Source: an uncultured Flavobacteriaceae bacterium
Lineage (GTDB): Bacteria > Bacteroidota > Bacteroidia > Flavobacteriales > Flavobacteriaceae
Direction of reading: 5' to 3'
NCBI GenBank assembly: GCA_947495135.1
Contig: CANLXN010000002.1
Coordinates: 310,001 to 374,000 of the forward strand
DNA length: 64,000 nucleotides
The notes beneath the pieces were generated by a model. It ran no database searches. It was not told the DNA's origin and saw only the letters and a list, made by a program, of their open reading frames with translations. The position numbers and the translations under genes were made by a program. Shown piece after piece: positions 24,814 to 34,235 of the stretch (positions within the stretch are counted from its first letter, which is position 1; each line of letters begins with the position of its first letter).

Positions 24814-25659
24814 TTGCTAAGAGGAATTATCTACATACTTATTGCAACGTTTGCCTTCTCTTGGCTTAATTTGTTCGCTAAATATCTAAGTGGCTTCCAT
24901 CCATTACAAGTGGTCTTTTTTAGAGCGCTTGGAACCTTTATATTTATTTTTCCATACATGATTAGCAAACGTATACCCATTATAGGTAATAATCCAGGGT
25001 GGTTAAGTTTACGCGCGCTTTTAGGCTTTCTGTCACTGGCCATTTTTTTTGCAGTCGTACAAAGAGTTCCACTAGGTCCAGCAGTATCCATTAGATATAT
25101 TGCACCCGTATTTGGCGTTTTATTGGCCACCTATTTTCTCAAGGAAAGGGTTAAAATAGGCCAATGGATAAGCTTTTTGATTGCTATTATTGGAGTAGTT
25201 ATTCTTAAAGGTGTTGATATTAGAATTGATCAGTTTAGCTTTTTACTTGCCCTTTTATCAGCTGCCTTACTTGGAGGTGTTTTTACGCTCATTCGCTATT
25301 TAGGTTCTCGCGAACATGCGCTCACTATCATTAATTATTTTATGGTAATCTGTTTAATGGGAAGTCTCATATCGATACCCAGTTGGAGAATGCCTATTGG
25401 AAACGAATGGTTTTGGATGGGGGGAATTGGTATATGCGGACTTATTGGACAGGTATTTATGACCCGTGCATTTCAACTAGCAGAAACAAACACTATTGCA
25501 CCTTTTAAATACATGGAATTGGTTTATGCCTTGCTAATGGCATGGCTCTTCTTAGACGAAAAGAACGGGTTCTATGCCCTCATTGGAATGGTTCTAATTA
25601 TAATTGGAATGGTATTAAACGTCTACTTCAAGGGAAAAGGACATCAAAAGAAGCATTAA
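24814..25659 (+). CDS. DMT superfamily (EamA) permease
   Basis: A 281-residue inner-membrane protein with ten predicted transmembrane helices in two EamA halves (residues 1-130 and 140-275). Typical features are FRALGTF after helix 2, RYIAPVFGVLLATYFLKERV at the end of half one and KYMELVYALLMAWLFLDE in half two. These transporters export or exchange metabolites; the substrate cannot be told. The start is TTG at 24814 (MLRGIIYILIA). It converges with tonB, with 3 bases between the stops. Confidence 0.85.
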   Translation: MLRGIIYILIATFAFSWLNLFAKYLSGFHPLQVVFFRALGTFIFIFPYMISKRIPIIGNNPGWLSLRALLGFLSLAIFFAVVQRVPLGPAVSIRYIAPVFGVLLATYFLKERVKIGQWISFLIAIIGVVILKGVDIRIDQFSFLLALLSAALLGGVFTLIRYLGSREHALTIINYFMVICLMGSLISIPSWRMPIGNEWFWMGGIGICGLIGQVFMTRAFQLAETNTIAPFKYMELVYALLMAWLFLDEKNGFYALIGMVLIIIGMVLNVYFKGKGHQKKH

Positions 25660-25662
25660 TTA

Positions 25663-26484
25663 TTAATTCGATAATTGGAAGTTGTAAACGATTTTACCAA
25701 TTTGTTTAGCTGGGGCATTGGCATCCGAATTAAATTTTGTGGCCAGCGCATTTTCTCTTGCTTTATCCAATAGACATTTCGTATTATTTTGAGTACCCCT
25801 AACACCGGGTGTTGCACTAATCACCTTACCGTTGCGGTTTACCTCAATACTCACTACCACTTTCCCAGACTCATTACAATCTTGCGGATTACGTGGCTTG
25901 GTTATAGGTTTTCTTCCGCCCAGCATATAATTGCCATCTCCGTCTAAACCTTTTCCGCTTCCGTAATAGCTTTTGGCATTGGGATCGCCGTTTGGATCTC
26001 CTTTGTCTCCAGCCTTGTCATCATCTCCTTCGCTACCTTGAGCAGTACCATTGTTTTTTGGTCCATTAATTAGACTGGATAATGCGTCTTTTGTGGACTT
26101 ATCTGGTGTTGGCTCTACTTTCTTTGGCACTTCTTTTTTGGGCTCTTCCTTAGGAGTCTCCTTTACTTCTTCCTTCTTCTTTTCTTCTTTTTTAATCACC
26201 GGGGCGTCTTCCGCATCCTGCGTCACCACTTCCTCTTTTATTTCTGTTTTAGTAACAGGAACTGGCTCTGGCGAAGTCTCTTTGGGAGCGGTCTTTATAG
26301 GTTCATTGGGTTGATTATCCCCTTTTCCAAAATCGGTTGTCCCAAAATTAACCGCGATTCCATCTTCTGGTGGCGGGTCTAAATACGTAAAGCCGAAGAA
26401 AAACAAAAGTATGAGAATAAGCACGTGCACGATTACCGTAATCGTCATGCTTTTCTTTTTATGTTTTGTATCTACTAAACCCAT
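25663..26484 (-). CDS. TonB-like energy transducer
   Basis: A 273-residue protein with a single N-terminal membrane anchor (about residues 12-30), a long Pro/Lys/Glu-rich periplasmic linker (about 45-135) and a C-terminal TonB-type domain. The C-terminal domain has GKVVVSIEVNRNGKVISATPGVRGT, then CLLDKARENALATKF and GKIVYNFQLS. With ExbB and ExbD it should pass proton-motive energy to outer-membrane TonB-dependent receptors. It is third in exbB-exbD-tonB. The 179-base spacer from exbD contains a structured repeat (26569-26661). Confidence 0.88.
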   Translation of the reverse strand: MGLVDTKHKKKSMTITVIVHVLILILLFFFGFTYLDPPPEDGIAVNFGTTDFGKGDNQPNEPIKTAPKETSPEPVPVTKTEIKEEVVTQDAEDAPVIKKEEKKKEEVKETPKEEPKKEVPKKVEPTPDKSTKDALSSLINGPKNNGTAQGSEGDDDKAGDKGDPNGDPNAKSYYGSGKGLDGDGNYMLGGRKPITKPRNPQDCNESGKVVVSIEVNRNGKVISATPGVRGTQNNTKCLLDKARENALATKFNSDANAPAKQIGKIVYNFQLSN

Positions 26485-26568
26485 TTTTTTGTTAGATGTT
26501 AGAAATTAGACTTGAGCTCTAAGACTAGCCTCCCGCCTATAGTAATTCAAGATTTATACCAGCTTTTT

Positions 26569-26661
26569 GCAAGAGGGATTGAGGCTTTGTTGAAGCTCTC
26601 CTACTTCGCCAGAGGCTACGTAGGAAGCGACTGCCGAAAGCCCGACCCTTGGGTCTTGCCC
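26569..26661 (-). repeat. Structured intergenic repeat, copy B (between exbD and tonB)
   Basis: Read on the minus strand it begins GGGCAAGACCC and has TCGGGCTTTCGGC near the 5' side, then a strong hairpin (TCCTAC ... GTAGGA), and ends TCAATCCCTCTTGC. Ends pair (GCAAGA with TCTTGC) and GACCC pairs with GGGTC. Copy A at 36860-36941 has the same blocks in the same order. It lies in the exbD-tonB gap on the transcribed strand. Confidence 0.65.
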
Positions 26662-26663
26662 AA

Positions 26664-27056
26664 CTAATTAGGCCTCACTGCTAACACTACTTTAAAATTA
26701 TTCTTATTCGCAATGTCCATTACAAAAACAGCATCTTCAATGGGCACTCCTTCTTCGGCGCGCAGGATTAGAGTTGGCTCTTCCTGTCCAGCCAATATAC
26801 TTTTCAATTCTTTTTCTATACTGAATTCGCTTACACGTTCTTTATTTACATAGTAAGCGCCGTCTTTTGTTATACTCACGGACGCCTTTTGCTGATTGGT
26901 AGACTTTCCTTTTGCTTTCGGCAAAATAAGGTCCAGCGCATCTGGAGTAATAGCAGGTGAGGTGAGCAGAAAGAAAACGAGTAGCAGAAAAACTATATCT
27001 GTCATCGAACTCATACTGAACTCAGGGCTCACTTTATTTCTTCCTCGTAAATTCAT
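26664..27056 (-). CDS. exbD: ExbD biopolymer transport protein
   Basis: A 130-residue ExbD/TolR family protein with one transmembrane helix (about residues 19-40). The helix contains the conserved aspartate in SMTDIVFLLLVFFL, the proton-path residue. A periplasmic domain follows. It overlaps the exbB stop codon by one base (TAATG), which indicates translational coupling. It works with ExbB and the downstream TonB. Confidence 0.93.
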   Translation of the reverse strand: MNLRGRNKVSPEFSMSSMTDIVFLLLVFFLLTSPAITPDALDLILPKAKGKSTNQQKASVSITKDGAYYVNKERVSEFSIEKELKSILAGQEEPTLILRAEEGVPIEDAVFVMDIANKNNFKVVLAVRPN

Positions 27057-27757
27057 TACGCAGGTTCGTTTAGGATATCAAGGAAATCTACAGCAGTTGC
27101 CTCCATTTGATGCACTACTTTGTCTGTTTTTACCACCAAGTGATTGTAACCCATGTAGGCGATAATACCTACAATAAGTCCTGCTACAGTTGTTGTCATG
27201 GCTGTATAAATCCCCTCTGCGAGCGAACCCATCTCTGCTTGTCCACTGCTGGATGCTAACTCATGGAATGCCAATACCATCCCAATAACGGTACCAAGAA
27301 ACCCAATCATAGGTGCCGCACCCGCAATTGTGGCTAGAATACTGACGTTTTTTTCCAGTTTATACACCTCTAAACGGCCGGCGTTTTCTATGGCGGTGTT
27401 GATATCGTCCAACGGACTCCCAATTCTGGAAATCCCTTTTTCTGTTAAGCGAGATACAGGGCTGTTTTGTTGGATACAGAGTGTTTTTGCCCCCATAATG
27501 TTACCAGAAGAAACATGATCTTTAATTTGATTCATAAAGTTCCCATCCATTTTGGACGCTGCTTTAATAGCGAATAGACGTTCAAAATAAATATAAACAG
27601 CAACAAATAGTAAGACGAACAAGACTCCAATGATTACTTGTCCTCCAACACCGCCATTGACGAGTAGGTCCATAATGGACAAGGTCTTTTCAGTAGCTTC
27701 GGGCTCTAAATTTTCTAAGCCCTCCTGAGCTGCATCCTGTATAAAGATGTTAAGCAT
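27056..27757 (-). CDS. exbB: ExbB / MotA-TolQ proton channel protein
   Basis: A 233-residue inner-membrane protein of the MotA/TolQ/ExbB family with three transmembrane helices: about residues 38-57, 145-170 and 185-210. The conserved Gly/Thr-rich channel motifs are GAAPMIGFLGTVIGMV and AMTTTVAGLIVGI. It forms the proton channel that energises TonB. It is the first gene of exbB-exbD-tonB and starts 45 bases downstream of nhaD, with which it may share transcription. Confidence 0.93.
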   Translation of the reverse strand: MLNIFIQDAAQEGLENLEPEATEKTLSIMDLLVNGGVGGQVIIGVLFVLLFVAVYIYFERLFAIKAASKMDGNFMNQIKDHVSSGNIMGAKTLCIQQNSPVSRLTEKGISRIGSPLDDINTAIENAGRLEVYKLEKNVSILATIAGAAPMIGFLGTVIGMVLAFHELASSSGQAEMGSLAEGIYTAMTTTVAGLIVGIIAYMGYNHLVVKTDKVVHQMEATAVDFLDILNEPA

Positions 27758-27802
27758 AAGTATATTATTTAGGTTATTAACGGGGTAAGCTTGCGGAAAT
27801 TG

Positions 27803-29185
27803 TTAAACGTGACTAAATATGACGCGTTCAATTAATAAAAAGACACCAGCTCCTGCGATGAATCCAATAAATGCGAGCCATGAAATCTTTTTTAGATACC
27901 AGATAAAATCGATACGCTCCATTCCCATTGCTGCAACACCAGCCGCAGATCCAATGATAAGCATACTTCCTCCAGTTCCTGCAGAGTAAGCAATGAAATG
28001 CCATAAAACAGAGTCGGTTGGTGCGTCGTACATTCCCATAGATGCAGCTACAAGAGGCACGTTGTCTATAATTGCTGATAGCACTCCCAACAGGAGTACC
28101 ACAACATCCTGATTAGGAATTGCGCCCTGTAGAACTTCGGCTAAATAGCGAAGTGTTCCTACTGGATCTCCATTTTCGGCAACTCCATAGACTAAGCTTT
28201 CCAAACCGGCTACTGCCATCAAAATCCCTAAGAAAAAGAGAATACTTGAAATTTCAATTCTAGACAATGCTTTGTGTGCGGAATATAAATGTCTACGCTC
28301 TTTACTAAAGTCTTCTTCTGGATGAATGTATTCCGAAACGAGCCAAACAACTCCTAGAGCCAACATCATTCCTACATATGGAGGTAAATGAGTTAATGTT
28401 TTAAACACTGGAACCGAAACGATCATTCCTAGTCCTAGGAATAACATAGTACGACTACTTAACAGTTTTTCGGCAACCACATCTTCTGTAGTATCCACTT
28501 CAATATTTCCTTTGAAGGGTTTCATATATTGTGCAATCACAAATGGAACAATAAAACATGCAATAGAAGGTAGCACAACATATTCTATTAAGCCCATAGC
28601 TGTTACATTCTTGGCAATCCACAACATGGTAGTCGTTACGTCACCAATTGGAGACCATGCACCTCCGGCGTTGGCTGCAATTACAACCATAGCGGCGAAC
28701 CACAGACGTTCGTTTTTATTTTGAATAAGCTTACGTAAGAGTGTAATGAGCACAATTGTAGCAGTTAGGTTATCGATAATAGCTGAAAGGATAAAAGCTA
28801 AAATACCAATGATCCATAATAACTTGCGCTTACTTTTAGTGCGAACGGCCCCTTTCAGCACCTCGAAACCTCTGTGCAGATCAATAATCTCCACAATAGT
28901 CATTGCTCCAATTAGGAAAATAAGTATCTCTGCAGTTTTCCCAAGGTGATGCAACAGCGTGTTTTCAAAACCATGCTCGGCAGCTTCTCCTCCTTTTAAA
29001 AAGTCAAAAACTTCCTCATGTGTATCAATTACCGTAAACCAGCCTGCGTGGAATCCCACGGCAAGAAACGCCCATATTAAGGCCGCCATAATAAGAGCGG
29101 GCACCGTTTTGTCGAGTTTGAGCGGATGTTCTAGTGTAATAGATAAATATCCAATAACGAAAATTAGAATGAGAATAGATTCCAT
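27803..29185 (-). CDS. nhaD: NhaD-type sodium/proton antiporter
   Basis: A 460-residue inner-membrane antiporter of the NhaD/ion-transporter superfamily with about 12 hydrophobic segments. Family features are GAMTIVEIIDLHRGFEV, SAIIDNLTATIVL, NAGGAWSPIGDVTTTMLW and the second AIIDNVPLVAASMGMY. The paired IIDN motifs resemble the ion-binding helix breaks of the family. It exports Na+ (or Li+) in exchange for H+, which fits a marine or brackish habitat. Confidence 0.92.
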   Translation of the reverse strand: MESILILIFVIGYLSITLEHPLKLDKTVPALIMAALIWAFLAVGFHAGWFTVIDTHEEVFDFLKGGEAAEHGFENTLLHHLGKTAEILIFLIGAMTIVEIIDLHRGFEVLKGAVRTKSKRKLLWIIGILAFILSAIIDNLTATIVLITLLRKLIQNKNERLWFAAMVVIAANAGGAWSPIGDVTTTMLWIAKNVTAMGLIEYVVLPSIACFIVPFVIAQYMKPFKGNIEVDTTEDVVAEKLLSSRTMLFLGLGMIVSVPVFKTLTHLPPYVGMMLALGVVWLVSEYIHPEEDFSKERRHLYSAHKALSRIEISSILFFLGILMAVAGLESLVYGVAENGDPVGTLRYLAEVLQGAIPNQDVVVLLLGVLSAIIDNVPLVAASMGMYDAPTDSVLWHFIAYSAGTGGSMLIIGSAAGVAAMGMERIDFIWYLKKISWLAFIGFIAGAGVFLLIERVIFSHV

Positions 29186-29330
29186 AAATTTGGCTGGATT
29201 AGAGGTTAGCGCCTAAGGGATTAAATTTAATAATTTTTATGCCCAATCCAATTAAAATAATTGATGGATTTAAAATCTTCTTAAAAGATTAACATTGAAG
29301 AGACTCACATAGCTGTTTCACAATACATTA

Positions 29331-29382
29331 AAAAACCACAAACTGAAGCTCACTATTTAAAAGTAATCTATAATTTGTGGTT
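29331..29382 (-). terminator. Hairpin terminator after the amino-acid dehydrogenase
   Basis: AACCACAAA (29334-29342) pairs with TTTGTGGTT (29374-29382). On the minus strand the stem is followed by a T-run. The loop is long (31 bases), so efficiency is uncertain. Confidence 0.5.
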
Positions 29383-29409
29383 ATGAGGTATTATTTCTAA
29401 GGTCTTTAT

Positions 29410-30636
29410 TTAGACCAACTGACTCAAGGCAATCTCAAAAGCAGTACTACTAATATTTGTTTTTGAATTATCGCTATTGTAGGCATTCTGCAGTGCCGCT
29501 CGAATAATATTGGAGGTGTCGTTGAAAATTGCATCATCCGTCATCTGAACTTTTCTTTCCATAAAGTAGGCAAAAACACGAGCCATTCCGCAATTAGAGA
29601 TGAAATCTGGAATTAAACTCACACGCTCATCTGTATATTCCATTATTGGACCAAAAAAGATTTCCTTATCTGCAAATGGCACATTTGCCCCACAGCTAAT
29701 TACTTCTAATCCAGTATCGATCATACTAGATATTTGCTCTTTTGTGATTAATCGCGATGCCGCACAAGGCGCAAAAATTTCGGTTTGAAGATTCCAAATA
29801 CGCTCATTCATTTCGTCGAACGGAATAAGGTTCTCCACTTTGAGGTAGTTTCCATCTTTTTGAAGAAACATATCCTTTATTTCTTCAAATGTAAAGCCTT
29901 CTTCATTTATAACTCCTCCTAGACGATCAATGATCCCAACAATTTTGGCTCCCATTTGAGATAAGTAATAAGCCGCTGCTGCGCCCACATTACCAAACCC
30001 TTGAACAATGGCGCGTTTTCCTTCTATTGAACCTCCATAAATGTCATAATAATGACGTACTGCTTCGGCTACTCCGTAACCAGTAATCATATCTGCAACC
30101 GTATATTTTCTAGAAACGTCTGGAGAGAAAGCTGTATTCTCAATCACTTTAATCACTCCTTGTCTCAATTGACCAATACGGTTAATTTTATCTGCTTCAG
30201 TTGGAGTAAAATGTCCATTAAAAACTCCTTCTTGAGGGTGCCAAACTCCACTTTGCTCTGTAATTGGAATCACTTCGTGAATTTCATCTACATTAAGATC
30301 TCCACCCGTCCCATAATAGGCTTTCAACAACGGAGACACTGCTTTATACCAGCGCTCTAAAACTCCTTTTTTACGAGGGTCACTTGGATCGAAATTAATT
30401 CCAGACTTAGCTCCACCAATGGCTGGTCCTGAAACGGTAAATTTTATTTCCATGGTTTTTGCCAAAGATAATACCTCGTTCTGATCAAGACCAGGTCGCA
30501 TTCTGGTTCCACCTCCAGCAGCACCACCGCGAAGGGAATTGATAACCGTCCAGCCTTCTGCCTCAGTTTCAGGATCATTCCAGTGAAATACAATCTCTGG
30601 AGTTTTGTCTTCGTATTTTTTAAGTAGTTCTTTCAT
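29410..30636 (-). CDS. Glu/Leu/Phe/Val family dehydrogenase
   Basis: A 408-residue NAD(P)-dependent amino-acid dehydrogenase. The dimerisation/catalytic domain has RGGAAGGGTRMRPG and GPAIGGAKSGINFDPSDP, whose lysine is catalytic. The Rossmann domain has VQGFGNVGAAAAYYL and CAASRLIT. It deaminates glutamate or a branched-chain/aromatic amino acid to the oxo-acid. The sequence does not settle which; the glycine-rich N-terminal motif and length fit the flavobacterial Glu/Leu/Phe/Val group rather than the longer NADP-GDH. Confidence 0.88.
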   Translation of the reverse strand: MKELLKKYEDKTPEIVFHWNDPETEAEGWTVINSLRGGAAGGGTRMRPGLDQNEVLSLAKTMEIKFTVSGPAIGGAKSGINFDPSDPRKKGVLERWYKAVSPLLKAYYGTGGDLNVDEIHEVIPITEQSGVWHPQEGVFNGHFTPTEADKINRIGQLRQGVIKVIENTAFSPDVSRKYTVADMITGYGVAEAVRHYYDIYGGSIEGKRAIVQGFGNVGAAAAYYLSQMGAKIVGIIDRLGGVINEEGFTFEEIKDMFLQKDGNYLKVENLIPFDEMNERIWNLQTEIFAPCAASRLITKEQISSMIDTGLEVISCGANVPFADKEIFFGPIMEYTDERVSLIPDFISNCGMARVFAYFMERKVQMTDDAIFNDTSNIIRAALQNAYNSDNSKTNISSTAFEIALSQLV

Positions 30637-30727
30637 CTAAAAAGAAAAATTTAATCGCTTACTGTAAATAAGAACGCCGAAACAGGGCTACTATGCCACT
30701 GTTTTTCTTAGACTTCGATTGCGAACG

Positions 30728-30735
30728 CAAAGATA
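30728..30735 (-). promoter_or_regulatory. -7 promoter element of the amino-acid dehydrogenase
   Basis: TATCTTTG on the minus strand is a perfect TAnnTTTG, 91 bases before the ATG at 30636. The -33 box is not obvious. Confidence 0.35.
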
Positions 30736-30916
30736 AAGAAATGGAAATGCCATCCAGATATGAATCCGCAAATATTTTATCACATTAAAAATTAGACCCC
30801 TAGGAAAGAAAAATTACAAACATTCTCTCTTAGTTTTAACAAACCTACTGTAACAATCGAAGAATCTAATGGTCTATTAAAGTATAGCTAATCCAAATGA
30901 GCGCAAATTGTTTACA

Positions 30917-32227
30917 ATGAAAAATCTAGCAATCACCTTGATGCTCGTCGTATTACTCGTGAGTTGTGATTTCACAAGGCAACCCGAAAATATTGTCACT
31001 ACAGACATTGATAACTTTTGGATGGCTTATGACGCAGTCATTACCACAAAGGACAGTACAAAACAGCAAGCCTATCTAAAAGAATTGTTTCTTGAAAAGG
31101 GAACTCCTGGTCTCGAAGCAATTATGCAGGCGAGACGCTATACACCTCAATCCTATTTGGATGCTATAAACAACCACCCCTTGTTTTGGGAGTCGATGCG
31201 GGAGAACATGGAAAAAGCAAAAGACCTAGGGGGTGAAATGGAGACCGGAATTAACCAACTAAGAAAACTATACCCCGAACTTAAACCCGCCAAAGTCTAT
31301 TTTACGGTAGGCGCGTTTAAAACCAACGGCACCACCTTAGACAGTCTTGTTCTAATTGGCAGCGAATTAGCACTGGCAGACTCTACAACTGTTAGCAAGG
31401 AATTTTCTGAAAAACACAGTCATTTGAAACCTTTCTTCGCTAGTAATCCTAGAAAAAACATTGTGTTTCTAAACGTTCATGAATTTGTTCATACTCAACA
31501 GAAAAATGCAGTAGGATCCAATTTACTAGCACGCTGCCTGCATGAGGGAGTAGCCGAATTTATAGCTGAACAGGCCACCGAGCAGCCTTCACCTAACTAT
31601 TGCATCTCCTTCGGAAAGGCGAACAATTTCAAAGTTAGGGATGCTTTCGAAAAAGAAATGTTCTCACCGTATATCTACAATTGGCTCATGAACGATTTTA
31701 ATAACGAGTTCCAACAACGAGACCTTGGATACTACATAGGGTACGCCATTGCCAACAACTATTTCTTAGCTGCTCCGAACAAAAGCATAGCAATTAAAGA
31801 AATGATTGAATTAGATTATACAGACGAATATGCCCTTGAACAATTTATAGATAAGACCAGTTACTTTTCTAGGCCTCTTTCAGAATTAAAAGAAAAATTC
31901 GAAAAAAGCAGACCCACTGCAACTATTCTGGCTCCTTTCGAAAATGGAGACCAAAATGTTGACCCCAACACCAAAATTATTACCTTGAAGTTCTCCAGTA
32001 GGATGGACAAAAACAGTCGTGGGTTTGAACTCGGTCCCTTAGGTGCAGACAATGTCCTTTCAGTAAAAAAAGTAATTGGCTATAACGAAGACGGAACCCA
32101 ATTCTCTTTTGAAGTAGAAATGAAACCGAACAAACACTATCAGGTAGAAGCAAGCAGTTCTTTTATGGACGCTAACCAGCTTCCTTTGCACCCGCTGCTA
32201 ATTGATATAAGGACTTCAGCAAACTAA
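30917..32227 (+). CDS. Lipoprotein with gluzincin-type metallopeptidase domain and C-terminal Ig-like domain
   Basis: A 436-residue lipoprotein with lipobox LLVSC (start chosen at the ATG at 30917, just before a typical signal). The core contains HEFVH (residues 188-192), followed by HEGVAEFIAE (209 onward), where Glu214 is a plausible third zinc ligand. This is a gluzincin arrangement resembling DUF2268-like predicted Zn proteases. The last 100 residues (ATILAPFENGDQNVDPNTKIITLKF on) look like a bacterial Ig-like (Big_5) domain. It is single on its strand and divergent from the dehydrogenase. The substrate is unknown. Confidence 0.7.
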   Translation: MKNLAITLMLVVLLVSCDFTRQPENIVTTDIDNFWMAYDAVITTKDSTKQQAYLKELFLEKGTPGLEAIMQARRYTPQSYLDAINNHPLFWESMRENMEKAKDLGGEMETGINQLRKLYPELKPAKVYFTVGAFKTNGTTLDSLVLIGSELALADSTTVSKEFSEKHSHLKPFFASNPRKNIVFLNVHEFVHTQQKNAVGSNLLARCLHEGVAEFIAEQATEQPSPNYCISFGKANNFKVRDAFEKEMFSPYIYNWLMNDFNNEFQQRDLGYYIGYAIANNYFLAAPNKSIAIKEMIELDYTDEYALEQFIDKTSYFSRPLSELKEKFEKSRPTATILAPFENGDQNVDPNTKIITLKFSSRMDKNSRGFELGPLGADNVLSVKKVIGYNEDGTQFSFEVEMKPNKHYQVEASSSFMDANQLPLHPLLIDIRTSAN

Positions 32228-32249
32228 ATTCTAATTTTGAGGCATCTAA

Positions 32250-34235
32250 TTAATTGAGAATAACAAAGCGTGCCAATCGACAAGGACGATTAGAATTATC
32301 AATTACCCATAACATATACGGTCCGGGAGGGGCCACACCTCCATTCGGAGGCGCAACTACTGATAAACCATTATCTGTTATAGAAAAATGCAACCCAACA
32401 TATCGCTGATCTCCATCCCAGGCATGTGTTACAGACCCACAACGCATGAGCGCGACTCGTTCAGTTCGTTCAAATGCGGTGACGTGAACGCTAAAAATCT
32501 CTCCATAATTAAGCTCACTGGGTGCGGTTAAAATTTCTGGACGATTCACATCATGAAAATAATCTGGCGTATAAATCTCTATTCTATATTCCTTCACATC
32601 ATCCCCTCCAGATTGTCCATCGAGATTTGAGCCAGCCGTTAATACCCTTCCATTCGGTAATAAAAGTGCAACCGAATGATAATTTCTTGGCACATGAGCA
32701 CGGGGAAGAGTGGTCCATTGCTCATCTTCAAAGGTAATGCTGTTGCTCTCCCAATTGATACCCGGAGAATAGAGCTCTCCAAAAAGGGTGGCGTCGTCAT
32801 CTGGCAGACCAACACCTTCTGTACTGTTAATCCCCCCGGTAAAAATAACATCCCCTGTTGGTAATAAAGTAGCACAGCCATGTCTCCGCAATGGAGGTGG
32901 TTGTTGCCAGTCTCTTGCTACCGTTGGCTGCCATTCTGGGGGTTCATCTTCAGAGAAGTCTGCCAATGTAATTCTATGAGGCCCTTGCATTCCAAAGAAC
33001 AAAAAATGCGGTGTATAATCATCTCCAGGCAAAAGAGGTAACATTACAGCCGTGTGATTTGTTTCTGCAAAGGTTACTCCATGTGGAGGTGCTGCAATTT
33101 GCACAGGATTAACAAGTCCAGTATTTGGGTTGTACCAGCCACAAAATCCATCATTGGGTGAAACCATAAAGACATCCCCCCCAGGAACCACGAACATTCT
33201 TGGATAATACAAGTAGTTCCACCTACGATCTGGATTGCTATCGGGTCTAGTTTGCCCCTCTGGAAATTCAACTAATTCTTGTAAATTTCCTTCATCATCT
33301 AGAATAGGATCTCCTGGTATAGGCATATCACCTGGTTCCTCTCCAGGAGTAGATGGCTCCCTAAGTACGGCTAAATCTGCCCAATTTACGTAGATCCAGT
33401 GTCCACCAACGTACGCCCACGTGTTGGTTTCGGGGTTGTATATTTCTGGCATCCAATTACCATGCCTACCGTCTGATAATCTAGGATGTCCGCCTACCGC
33501 TAATATTCGACCATCTTGTAGTGTAATAAGAGTTGGGTACCACCTACCTCCTCCTCGTTCGTCTTGTCCTGGCTCGGGTAACATATTGGCCGCTGGATCC
33601 CACGTTCCGTCTAGCGTGTAAATCGAACACTCTATGGCTCCACTCCAGTGATCACGTGCCTGACCATGCATATCAATATGATCTGGCTGCTCATGCCTCC
33701 AAAATTCGGTTCCACCTCCTACAAATAGATTTCCATTGGGTAAAAAAGCATGACCACAACAAAATACATCCGCAGCAGGAGGAGGCACATCAGACACCTC
33801 GTTAAGCGCTACGTCATACAAACGAGAATTAAAAATATCTCCGTTATCGGCATTATTAGAATCATGCTCGTCTCCACCTAGCATTAGTACCTGACCCTGC
33901 GCTCCACCCGGTAGAACGGCTGCATGAATGGCTAAAATTTCAGAATTTTCTAATGCTACTTCCCAAGGATTGAATTGAAGAATAGGTAAATTATCCAAAT
34001 TGTTACCCTCAGTACTATCTGGCACTGTCCTTAAATAAGGTCCGTATTGCCCATTTACAACATATATTCTTCTTAAACCATTACTTCCTTGGACGTTATA
34101 TTCGTGTATCTCTCTCACAATATCATCTATTGCCCATTCGGTTTGTCTTTGCCCCCAAGATTCTTCTGGATTACCTATCGCTAGGATGTCGCCTTGGGTA
34201 TTTCTATACGTGTGTGTTACTAATCTCTCCGCCAT
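32250..34235 (-). CDS. DUF3892 - galactose/glyoxal oxidase-like copper radical oxidase candidate
   Basis: A 661-residue protein (ATG at 34235; the longer TTG start adds two residues). Residues 1-85 match DUF3892 (GDILAIGN, GPYLRTVPD, NNLDNLP). A kelch-type propeller follows, then an early-set DUF1929 domain. The residues of the galactose/glyoxal oxidase copper-radical site all appear in order. They are Cys159 (VFCCGHAF), Tyr233 (GRWYPT), Tyr519-His520 (RNYHSVALLLPNGRV) and His604 (VTHAWD). So it may oxidise alcohols or aldehydes to give hydrogen peroxide. No signal peptide, lipobox or T9SS domain is visible, which is strange for such an enzyme. Confidence 0.8.
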   Translation of the reverse strand: MAERLVTHTYRNTQGDILAIGNPEESWGQRQTEWAIDDIVREIHEYNVQGSNGLRRIYVVNGQYGPYLRTVPDSTEGNNLDNLPILQFNPWEVALENSEILAIHAAVLPGGAQGQVLMLGGDEHDSNNADNGDIFNSRLYDVALNEVSDVPPPAADVFCCGHAFLPNGNLFVGGGTEFWRHEQPDHIDMHGQARDHWSGAIECSIYTLDGTWDPAANMLPEPGQDERGGGRWYPTLITLQDGRILAVGGHPRLSDGRHGNWMPEIYNPETNTWAYVGGHWIYVNWADLAVLREPSTPGEEPGDMPIPGDPILDDEGNLQELVEFPEGQTRPDSNPDRRWNYLYYPRMFVVPGGDVFMVSPNDGFCGWYNPNTGLVNPVQIAAPPHGVTFAETNHTAVMLPLLPGDDYTPHFLFFGMQGPHRITLADFSEDEPPEWQPTVARDWQQPPPLRRHGCATLLPTGDVIFTGGINSTEGVGLPDDDATLFGELYSPGINWESNSITFEDEQWTTLPRAHVPRNYHSVALLLPNGRVLTAGSNLDGQSGGDDVKEYRIEIYTPDYFHDVNRPEILTAPSELNYGEIFSVHVTAFERTERVALMRCGSVTHAWDGDQRYVGLHFSITDNGLSVVAPPNGGVAPPGPYMLWVIDNSNRPCRLARFVILN

